Positions 1 through 6,830 of a stretch of DNA of 33,349 nt are shown in pieces. A model generated the notes under the pieces. That model worked only from the letters and a program-made list of their open reading frames with translations. It was not told where the DNA came from and searched no databases. The position numbers were made by a program, and so were the translations under genes. How positions within the stretch are numbered: position 1 is the first letter of the stretch; each line of letters begins with the position of its first letter. Source of the DNA: Treponema sp. (GTDB lineage: Bacteria; Spirochaetota; Spirochaetia; Treponematales; Breznakiellaceae); assembly GCA_031279925.1 (NCBI GenBank), contig JAITHQ010000230.1, positions 1 through 33,349 of the forward strand, read 5' to 3'.

Positions 1-119
1 GCCTCCGGCTTCCTTCAGATTCCGCCTCGCAACGGACACCCTTGCCTTTAGCTAATGCTTCTTACTACCAAGCGCATAGCGGACTTTCACCGCCAAGTTA
101 CCGCCCATGCTGGGCGCAC
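1..119 (-). mobile_element. Group IIC intron, 5' end (continues past the left edge)
   Basis: Read on the minus strand, the element begins at 119 with GTGCGCCCAGCATGGGC. It then carries GGTGAAAGTCC (around 81-91), AAGGGTGTCC (around 34-43) and GGAATCTGAAGGAAGC (8-23). These match, in order and spacing, domain I of group IIC introns as I recall it from the Oceanobacillus iheyensis intron. Only the first 119 nt of the ribozyme are inside the window; any reverse transcriptase/maturase gene would lie to the left. The intron starts 6 nt past a perfect terminator hairpin (126-147), the insertion site typical of class IIC introns. The call rests on recognised sequence blocks, not on a folded structure. 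Confidence 0.87.
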
Positions 120-125
120 TAAAAC

Positions 126-147
126 ACCTCGCCCTGAAAGGCGAGGT
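126..147 (-). terminator. Intrinsic terminator hairpin, target of the group IIC intron
   Basis: Perfect 8-bp stem (ACCTCGCC at 126-133, GGCGAGGT at 140-147) with a 6-nt loop. On the minus strand it is followed by GTTTTA and then the intron. It lies about 140 nt past the stop of the small lipoprotein gene (289-591), so it probably ended that transcript; the intron has interrupted whatever T-run followed. Confidence 0.72.
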
Positions 148-288
148 ATGTTGGTTCTCCCGATGTGGTTGCACTCAGGGATTTAATACCCTTTTTAACC
201 GCCCTAAAGCTGGCATGCGGAAGCGGCAGAGAGTATTAAACGCCTTCGGCACGGATAAAGGGAAGATAATGGTCGTCCATATATCCCG

Positions 289-591
289 CTATTTTACCCT
301 GGTGTAAGTCAAAGTATGCCCTTCCTGTTCTATGCGCAGTGTATTACCCTTTATCGAAAATGGAACCGGTTCCTCCAATCCCAAAATAAGCCTGCCGCCA
401 CTGGTTACAAAGAAATGCACAAAAATTTCATTGTTAACATTCAAATTGTTGTCTTTTTGAAATGTAAAATAAACGTCCTTCCCGCCGGAAACGGTTTTCC
501 ATGTCCCCAGTATTTTATCCTGAGGTTTTGTACAGCCGATAAAAAACATTGTCAGCAGCAATAAAAACAAGCGCCAATATTTCAGTCTCAT
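289..591 (-). CDS. Small lipocalin-like lipoprotein
   Basis: 100-residue protein with a basic N-terminus, a hydrophobic stretch and a lipobox ending FFIGC (Cys20), so it is predicted to be a lipid-anchored envelope protein. The mature part has the pattern of small lipocalin-like domains: LGTW just after the anchor (residues 28-31), then short alternating strands, a PFSIKGNTLRI strand and a final TLTYTRV strand. The start at 591 has GAGG 7 nt upstream. It follows cassette A in the same direction, about 107 nt after the stop of that cassette's last gene and beyond a 12-bp hairpin, so it may be a separate unit or a read-through partner. No specific function can be assigned; the fold call is by pattern only. 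Confidence 0.68.
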   Translation of the reverse strand: MRLKYWRLFLLLLTMFFIGCTKPQDKILGTWKTVSGGKDVYFTFQKDNNLNVNNEIFVHFFVTSGGRLILGLEEPVPFSIKGNTLRIEQEGHTLTYTRVK

Positions 592-626
592 TTTTCTGCC
601 CTCAAACTATTGATTGTTATGCGAAA

Positions 627-670
627 GGTCCATACCCTGCCCTTCAGGACGTTTATAAAGGGTATGGACC
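627..670 (-). terminator. 12-bp hairpin after cassette A
   Basis: Perfect inverted repeat GGTCCATACCCT (627-638) / AGGGTATGGACC (659-670) with a 20-nt loop, followed on the minus strand by TTTCGC. It lies between the end of the last gene of cassette A (699) and the small lipoprotein gene. The loop is long and the T-run short, so this may be an mRNA-protecting or processing hairpin rather than a strong terminator. Confidence 0.6.
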
Positions 671-698
671 CTAAGACATATACCTTACTAAAAAAGAA

Positions 699-2930
699 TT
701 AACGCAGGTGATACCAATAGTAAAGCTGCGTAGCGGTAATGGTGTTTCCAAAGTATGATGGCGCCCACTGCCACATGGCAATATGCGGGAATATTTCCGC
801 AAGTAGTTCCTGATCGCCTGAGTTTTTTACCGATCCGTCTGCTATGGATTGGCAGGTTTCAAAGCCTCTTGGAAAAACATCTTTCAGGTGTCTGATGTTC
901 AGCATAAAGGAAAATTTTCCATAGGGCGCATCGTTATCCCCGGAAACATCATCCTGCCGGCCACGCCGTTCTATCGGTTTGGCAACCAGGGTTCTGACGC
1001 CGGTATAAACAGTGGCATAACTTGCGGCCTTGTCCTCATACCACTCAATCTGCCAGAGTTGGGGCGCTTCGCCACCCATTTCGGTCATAAAAATATTCTG
1101 TAGCGAGAAAACACCGGGGGTAAAGAACTGCGCCATATTCATACCATAGACTTTGACATCGGCGGTATCGGGTGTTGTTGAGTCAGGCCATTCCCAGCCC
1201 GGCGCGGGCCATTCCCAGTTTGCGCCAACCAGCGCATCGGGGATTTTGTTGGGAAAATAAAAGACGCCATTGTTTTCGATTGCCGTTTTTGCGCCGGCAA
1301 TGCCATTCTTTGCCCAGTTGCGCCTGGCTGCCGCTGTAGAGGTCCATTGAGTAGAATCGCTGCCGTTATTGGCTCCGTACCAATGCAGCATTGAAGCGTC
1401 CAGTTTGCCGAAGGCTTTGATAAAATTCGATTTTGCCCTGGACATTGCGGAAGCATTTCTTACCCTTAAAAAATTATTCCTAAAGGGAAGCATTTTAATA
1501 ACCGTTGGATAATCCTGCCACAAATTTTTCCTGGCCCCGCTCATCGGATCAGCAAGGAGGAACATTTTCTGCAGTACATCGTCAAGGCCGTCAGCCGGCA
1601 TGATCTCCGTGATAAGCCAATTCCGCATGTCCATTGTCCAATCGTACACCGACAGGTATTCAACCGCAGCCTTAATTGCTTCCAGTGTCCCAAAGATGAA
1701 ATCAAGTTCAGCCTTTCCAACATAGACCGTTCCAGTTCCGTAGTAATCGTCCAGATTAAACCGCGCTTTCAGTCCGGGGTGTAATGTTACTTTTGCGCTC
1801 GTTGGAAAAGTAGCGGCGCGTTGGGCGGCAGCTTCAAAATCCTTGCCAAAAACATCCCGCTGCAGGTTTTCCAGCAAAAGATTAAAACCCTTGGTATAGG
1901 CGGCTATAAGACCCCAGAAAAGGTGATTCTTAAAGGTTTGAATATGATTGGGTTCATGGGATATGGCAAAATCGCTGTAGGGCGTTACAAAACTCCAATG
2001 CCCAGGCTGGAGTTTCGGAAGAGTCATGTCTTTTCCCGCATAACTATTGGATTGTCCAATAGTGTAGGCGCCGGTGTAGTTTGTCCACCATTTTTCTCCA
2101 TCCGGATATCCATCACAGATCCAGTCGTCCAGGGTACCAGGAGTCGGCATGTGAAAAGTACCCAAAATGGCCCGAACCTTCGGGTCAACTAAAAGACCGG
2201 CAAGTTTTGCTATGGAAGAATAGAATATGGCTTCCGGATCCTGGGGATTCTTTTTCCATGCCTCCTCATAAAACACAGCAGCCGTGTCGTACTGTTTGAC
2301 ATTGAGATAATCCCTGGCGCTTGTCTTTAACTCGCTAAAATCTTTGACTGCAAATTCTGCTCGAATCTCAACATGTTCCGCAGGCATGGTGAAGGTATAG
2401 GGCGGCGAGTCGGAGAGAACCGTTTGATTTACCAATAGCGTTCCCGCTTTTAGGCTAAATCCTGGTTCCGGTACCAGTGTCAGGGTAACCAGAGTTCCGG
2501 GCGCCGCCGAAAGGGGATTGGAAACAATGACACCGTTTCTTAATCCCGAATCAATATGAATCGAATATTGATCCAAGGGTACCGGTTCAAATGCCGCAGT
2601 GATGCGCGTGTTGCTGCCAATCTGGGTTTGATACCTGGTTCCTTTAATATAGAATGTTTTACCCATCAGGTCCTGAGCATCTTCATTGAACGATCTAAGG
2701 CCGTTTGCCTTCAAGGTATAACCAGGGTCCGGATTAATATATACCGTAATCCAGTCTCCCGCTATAACATACTGTTCGCTCAATGTTAGTGAACCGTTTA
2801 AGGGAGTTGGATAAATCCGAACCGTATAGACCGATTTGGCGTCCAATTCCGTCATCGAAATATTTGGGCAGGACACAAAGACGGCCAATAGCGTCAGTAT
2901 CCCTCCGCAGCATATAAGTTTTCTACGCAT
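699..2930 (-). CDS. Cassette A gene 4: InlB-B-repeat/TPR-like lipoprotein
   Basis: 743-residue predicted lipoprotein with lipobox FVSC (Cys21). Two tandem repeats of the divergent InlB B-repeat type occupy about residues 35-115 and 121-194; each shows the NPDPGYTL or VPEPGFSL turn and an ITAAF or IRAEF end strand. A TPR-like helical pair follows at about 196-245 (LNVKQYDTAAVFYEEAWKKN). The remaining ~490 residues are a large conserved domain I do not recognise, shared with 14415-16559 and 23559-25814. The start at 2930 (MRRKL) was chosen because a Shine-Dalgarno-like AAGGGTGG precedes it; an in-frame TTG at 2945 is less likely. It starts 11 nt after the barrel gene's stop, implying co-translation. 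I infer a periplasmic or surface scaffold working with the barrel. Confidence 0.85.
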   Translation of the reverse strand: MRRKLICCGGILTLLAVFVSCPNISMTELDAKSVYTVRIYPTPLNGSLTLSEQYVIAGDWITVYINPDPGYTLKANGLRSFNEDAQDLMGKTFYIKGTRYQTQIGSNTRITAAFEPVPLDQYSIHIDSGLRNGVIVSNPLSAAPGTLVTLTLVPEPGFSLKAGTLLVNQTVLSDSPPYTFTMPAEHVEIRAEFAVKDFSELKTSARDYLNVKQYDTAAVFYEEAWKKNPQDPEAIFYSSIAKLAGLLVDPKVRAILGTFHMPTPGTLDDWICDGYPDGEKWWTNYTGAYTIGQSNSYAGKDMTLPKLQPGHWSFVTPYSDFAISHEPNHIQTFKNHLFWGLIAAYTKGFNLLLENLQRDVFGKDFEAAAQRAATFPTSAKVTLHPGLKARFNLDDYYGTGTVYVGKAELDFIFGTLEAIKAAVEYLSVYDWTMDMRNWLITEIMPADGLDDVLQKMFLLADPMSGARKNLWQDYPTVIKMLPFRNNFLRVRNASAMSRAKSNFIKAFGKLDASMLHWYGANNGSDSTQWTSTAAARRNWAKNGIAGAKTAIENNGVFYFPNKIPDALVGANWEWPAPGWEWPDSTTPDTADVKVYGMNMAQFFTPGVFSLQNIFMTEMGGEAPQLWQIEWYEDKAASYATVYTGVRTLVAKPIERRGRQDDVSGDNDAPYGKFSFMLNIRHLKDVFPRGFETCQSIADGSVKNSGDQELLAEIFPHIAMWQWAPSYFGNTITATQLYYWYHLR

Positions 2931-2941
2931 AGGTCCACCCT

Positions 2942-4447
2942 TCAAAAACTATAGGTAAACGATATGGGAACGGAAATTACCGGGTCGCCCGTGTACTTGG
3001 GCGAATATTTGTAGGTCGCGGAATTGGCGTTGTAACTGTACCGCTCGCTTCCCGGCAGCATCATCGAAACGCCTGCCCGCATCCTGCCGCCGGCAAATCC
3101 TATCTCGCCCCAAACCGCAAATCCAAAATCGGTGTATTCGCTGACATCGGTTATGGCCTTGTTGGGATTGACGCCGGCTTGAGTCAACTTATCCTTTCCG
3201 TGAGTTTCCATACCGATGTCCAGACCGGCTTTCCATTCCCCAATTATATAGGAAGGCATCAGCCAGAAATTGAACCCGTATCCCGTCTCCACGGTTTTAT
3301 CTGTGCTCTCTTTTTTCCCGCCAAAAGAAAAATCTCCCCTCACCATAATGGTTAAGCCGGAAAGAAAACCCGGCGTCCAGGAACCAGCGGCGGCAATGAC
3401 AAGGGGGTCCTGAACTTCAAACTCATTCTTGTTCTGATTCATAATAGGCTCGTAAGCGTGGCCGTCCGTACCAACCACACGGGGATACACCTCAAAGTCC
3501 GCCGATTCCGTGGTATATTTAAGGGGGATAGTCGCCCCCATGTCTATTTTTATGCCTTCAAAGCGGTCAAGCAGAAAGGCGGCCTGGAGTATGTCGCTGT
3601 CGCGGTTGGTATTCATTCCAATGACCAGTTTCTTTTCTACATTTACTATGCCCGCCGAACTGCCTATCTCGCCCCACCGGTACGCAGCCCGGTTGTTGCC
3701 GATAAACTGCATTCTGGCAAGGCCGGCTCCGGGAATTTTCCAGCCGAGGGCAAACTGAATTGCCTTATATACGTCAAGGGCGCTCATAACCCGTTCACCG
3801 TCATATTCGGAATAGCTTTCATCATATTTGGTGGAAAGAGTGTTGTTGTCCTCGTTGATAAACAGATTGAAAATGGCGCGCATATTGCTCCCCGGTGTTC
3901 CAGGGGCATTTGAGCCGAAAGCTCCCTGTAAGGTAATCCCCTGTAACAGCGGCAGGTTATCAAAAGCAACGAAGGGGTCGATTTTAAAATGCGCGCCGGC
4001 GAATGCGTCAAAGCGCTGGAATATGTTATCTTCCCCCTTGCCGCCATTGGGCAGTATCCATGCATTGAACTCAGAAGCGCCCAGTTTTCCCCGAAGCTCT
4101 TCTTCCTTGAAAAAACCCGCTGTTAATGTAAAAGGCTTGAATGGTTGCACCCAGACTTTGGCGTTGTCACCTATCCCCGCAGTTAAAGAACCGCTGGAAT
4201 AGTTGTAACCCGAAGCAAAATCTATACGAAAACCGATCTTTTCGGAAGGGGCTTTTCCATTCACGGTAAAACCTATACTGGGGTCGTCCGATGAAGTATA
4301 GGTAATGGCCGAAACCGCCGAGTGGTTTCCTGAAAAGGCGATGGGGGTCACTACCCCGCGGCCCCAGGCGGAGAAAGTTACTTGCGCGTATAAAGCCGGC
4401 GCAAGCGCAATCAGAGTTAAAAAAAGTATATATCGAATCTGTTTCAT
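2942..4447 (-). CDS. Cassette A gene 3: predicted outer-membrane beta-barrel
   Basis: 501 residues. An N-terminal signal peptide ending around ALYA is followed by QVTFSAWGRGVVTPIAF, a block conserved in all three barrel paralogues. Alternating polar and aromatic strands run to a C-terminal FTYSF ending in phenylalanine, the usual signature for insertion of an outer-membrane barrel by the BAM machinery. Residues 119-127 (RGKLGASEF) are nearly invariant in the three copies. I do not recognise a named porin family; a transport or porin role is inferred from architecture and neighbours. The start at 4447 has GGAG 6 nt upstream; an in-frame ATG at 4459 has no ribosome site. Gene 4 begins 11 nt after its stop, and a hairpin (4476-4529) separates it from the esterase gene. 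Confidence 0.83.
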   Translation of the reverse strand: MKQIRYILFLTLIALAPALYAQVTFSAWGRGVVTPIAFSGNHSAVSAITYTSSDDPSIGFTVNGKAPSEKIGFRIDFASGYNYSSGSLTAGIGDNAKVWVQPFKPFTLTAGFFKEEELRGKLGASEFNAWILPNGGKGEDNIFQRFDAFAGAHFKIDPFVAFDNLPLLQGITLQGAFGSNAPGTPGSNMRAIFNLFINEDNNTLSTKYDESYSEYDGERVMSALDVYKAIQFALGWKIPGAGLARMQFIGNNRAAYRWGEIGSSAGIVNVEKKLVIGMNTNRDSDILQAAFLLDRFEGIKIDMGATIPLKYTTESADFEVYPRVVGTDGHAYEPIMNQNKNEFEVQDPLVIAAAGSWTPGFLSGLTIMVRGDFSFGGKKESTDKTVETGYGFNFWLMPSYIIGEWKAGLDIGMETHGKDKLTQAGVNPNKAITDVSEYTDFGFAVWGEIGFAGGRMRAGVSMMLPGSERYSYNANSATYKYSPKYTGDPVISVPISFTYSF

Positions 4448-4475
4448 GTTATGCTCCATTATCTAAAAAATAAGA

Positions 4476-4529
4476 GTGAGGCCGGTAACGGGAAGCCGCT
4501 TTGTTCCGGTCCCGTTACCGGTTTCTCAC
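4476..4529 (-). terminator. Intercistronic hairpin between esterase and barrel genes, cassette A
   Basis: CCGGTAACGGG (4482-4492) pairs perfectly with CCCGTTACCGG (4511-4521). GTGAG (4476-4480) and CTCAC (4525-4529) extend the stem past a small internal bulge. On the minus strand it is followed by TTATTTTTTAG just before the barrel gene, so it could act as a partial terminator or a processing site within the operon. Hairpins occupy the same joint in cassettes B and C. Confidence 0.65.
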
Positions 4530-4554
4530 TTTCTGATACAAGCCAAAAACGCCA

Positions 4555-6717
4555 TTAATTTAGCGGTTCTGGAATATCGATTAAGCCTCTCCAGTCCATG
4601 GGTTTGAACCGGGGAACATCAGGGGCAGCTTGCGGGGTATGCCAGCCGTTATATGTAACTGATACTGTTAGGGGAATGCCATTCGCACCGGTACCACTTA
4701 CCGGTGGATTGGGAACTGTTACAATATCATCTGCATTGGAAGATTGCAGATTACCATAAGTCCAGGGCTTGGGCCTATGTACTTCGTCCGCTTCATAGGC
4801 GGCAATAAGCGTGTCGGGAAGCCTGCTGCGTACCCGGTCCGCAATCGAAGGATGGCCGGGCCGTCCCCATGTCATGCGGTAATAGTCAAAGCGGCCAAGC
4901 GGATCATCAACATGGTACAAGGGATCGCGGAATTTAAAGACTTTGTAATCACTGGGAGGAGTGGTCCCGCTGGATGGCAGAGGGTCGCCGCCAGCTATAC
5001 CTGCTTTCGCATCGTAGTCTTTGAATATCAAAGACGCATGGAGATTCCGGTCAGGCGCTTCGTTTCCGGTGTTCGTGCCATGAAGCCCCCAGGGGAAAAC
5101 AGCCCCGTTTCGCCAGATGTATTTGTACTCGTTACCTTCCACTTCGCCAAGAAATTTATATATTTCATCCTGAATAAGCCAATTGGCAAATTGGGAGTCG
5201 GGATTGTTCCGTACAACTGCCAGACCATCCTGAAAAAGCAGGCCGCGGGGGGCGATAAGAGCGGTAGTATAATGCATGTCCAAGGGAATGGTACAGAGAA
5301 TACCATAGGGCGGCCTGAATTCGTTCCCCGTTACGTGGTCAATATCAAGTCCGTAGTGCAGGTCCTGAAATTCCCGGAAGCGGACGCTAAACCAGCCGGG
5401 GGTTTCGTTCCGGCCTTCGGAAAGGCTCTGAATACCGCCCCAATAGCCTTGGTTAGGCGGCCAGTATGAGCTTGGGCACTGCCAGCCGACATAGGGTGTA
5501 GTATCCTCGGCAGTATCCAGGTACACAGTCCGTTCGTAACTTTCAAAATACGGAGACCAGCCGCGTACCATCCGGTACCGCCAATTATCATCGACGCCGG
5601 AGTCCGAAGCCTTTACCGCTGGAGATCCTAGTCCCAATGTTGTGTCGCCAATCTTCATTTTTTTAACATACCAAGGCTTACCCTCAAGCCGGGAATAATC
5701 CATGACGCCCGGCGCATTCAGCGGCAGCGGGTCTGCGGGAATACCGTTCTCGCGGTAACCTGCTGGTGAAATAAAGCGTTCAAGAGCAGCGCCGCCTGAA
5801 CCGGAACCGCCAACGGCAACATGGCCCACTCGTGAACCGCCCCTGCCCTCCGCAAAGGCGGCAATACATTGAACCGCTTTCCCTCCGCGGGAATAACCGG
5901 TGATACCTACCTTATTCGGGTCATACCAGCCCCGGAAGGCTTTTTCGGTTTCAGCGTCAATGGTACCGTCATTGTTCATATCTATCCCTTCCATGCCGGT
6001 CAGAATGACGCTCATGCCCCAAGCGTAAGACATATTGGCCGAAGGCGCATCCGGCGTGGTATGGTCAATACCGAAGAGAGTAGGTACGGCGCCTGAACCA
6101 TCGGATTCAGCAGCAAAAGTTGCGCCGAGCCAGTTTGCCCTTCCGCCGGTCCAGTTGCCATCGCCGGTACTAAAGTACAATCCCAGGTGTCCCCGGTCAG
6201 CTTCGGTTTGGCTATCGGGAAGGATCGTATTGATATCAAACTCAAAATTCCGGCCCTGATGTGTTACCTTGAAGTGAGTATTGGCCGTATCATTGTTTGT
6301 TAATTCAATATGAACGCCTTCCGATTCCTTTAATGGCGGCATAATACCCCATTGATAGTACTGCAGTATGCGGGAAATCTCCGCCCGGCGGGCTTCCCAG
6401 TCTGCCTTGGTCACAACCTTGTTTCCATTGGCAAAGTGAAACAGGTCGGGAAAGGCATGTTGATGCCCAAGGGAATTCCATACCGCCACAGTAGGCATTG
6501 TTGCAAAACTGGAAGCGTCAAATTTGTAACCAGTGTAGCTGGGATCAGGAACCCCGCCGGTACTGGTAAGTTTGCCGCCTCCCGGCAACCCGCCCGCAGG
6601 GGTGTAAACACCTGTTGGTTCCGCCGCCGGATTTTCGCAGGTGGCAAAAATAACGAACGCCGCTGCAAGGGCGCAAGTCAAACACAAAAATTTCAAATAC
6701 AAAAATTTCTTCATCAT
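4555..6717 (-). CDS. Cassette A gene 2: CE15-like glucuronoyl esterase lipoprotein
   Basis: 720 residues from the ATG at 6717 (GGAGG 9 nt upstream; the in-frame TTG at 6723 is too close). Signal peptide with a loose lipobox ending FATC (Cys27). CE15 family hallmarks: the entry block PDLFHFANGNKV followed by ADWEARRAEI (residues ~90-114), nucleophile motif GYSRGGK (Ser276), LDMHYTTALIAPRGLL (479-494), and a candidate catalytic His546 in WGLHG. CE15 enzymes hydrolyse esters of (4-O-methyl)glucuronic acid, such as those linking xylan to lignin. The Glu that usually follows the nucleophile strand is not evident (VGGSGSGG at ~302-309). An EF-hand-like loop (DMNNDGTIDAET, from residue 246) lies ahead of the nucleophile, and there is a long C-terminal extension after the His. 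Probably anchored in the outer membrane; family call firm, substrate inferred. Confidence 0.8.
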   Translation of the reverse strand: MMKKFLYLKFLCLTCALAAAFVIFATCENPAAEPTGVYTPAGGLPGGGKLTSTGGVPDPSYTGYKFDASSFATMPTVAVWNSLGHQHAFPDLFHFANGNKVVTKADWEARRAEISRILQYYQWGIMPPLKESEGVHIELTNNDTANTHFKVTHQGRNFEFDINTILPDSQTEADRGHLGLYFSTGDGNWTGGRANWLGATFAAESDGSGAVPTLFGIDHTTPDAPSANMSYAWGMSVILTGMEGIDMNNDGTIDAETEKAFRGWYDPNKVGITGYSRGGKAVQCIAAFAEGRGGSRVGHVAVGGSGSGGAALERFISPAGYRENGIPADPLPLNAPGVMDYSRLEGKPWYVKKMKIGDTTLGLGSPAVKASDSGVDDNWRYRMVRGWSPYFESYERTVYLDTAEDTTPYVGWQCPSSYWPPNQGYWGGIQSLSEGRNETPGWFSVRFREFQDLHYGLDIDHVTGNEFRPPYGILCTIPLDMHYTTALIAPRGLLFQDGLAVVRNNPDSQFANWLIQDEIYKFLGEVEGNEYKYIWRNGAVFPWGLHGTNTGNEAPDRNLHASLIFKDYDAKAGIAGGDPLPSSGTTPPSDYKVFKFRDPLYHVDDPLGRFDYYRMTWGRPGHPSIADRVRSRLPDTLIAAYEADEVHRPKPWTYGNLQSSNADDIVTVPNPPVSGTGANGIPLTVSVTYNGWHTPQAAPDVPRFKPMDWRGLIDIPEPLN

Positions 6718-6745
6718 AACCAAAATCCTCCAAAAAATGTTTTGT

Positions 6746-6790
6746 AAACCGGCTTCCCAGAATCCACAAAGAAATCCGGTGCGCCGGTTT
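6746..6790 (-). terminator. Intercistronic hairpin between beta-sandwich and esterase genes, cassette A
   Basis: AAACCGGC (6746-6753) pairs with GCCGGTTT (6783-6790); a smaller CCGG-TGCG-CCGG hairpin (6776-6787) competes with it. A T-run follows only on the plus strand, so on the transcribed strand this looks more like a processing or stabilising structure than a terminator. Confidence 0.5.
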
Positions 6791-6830
6791 TTTCAAATCT
6801 AAAGACCCGCAACTTTCCGGGGTTTACTGT

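Noticed and set aside
107..307. Small open frame across the left terminator and intron boundary
   Set aside because: It reads through a terminator hairpin and the end of a ribozyme on the opposite strand; no ribosome site.
4744..5469. 241-codon open frame on the plus strand
   Set aside because: It is antisense to the CE15-like gene of cassette A, has no ribosome site or recognisable domain, and is explained by the codon composition of the real gene.
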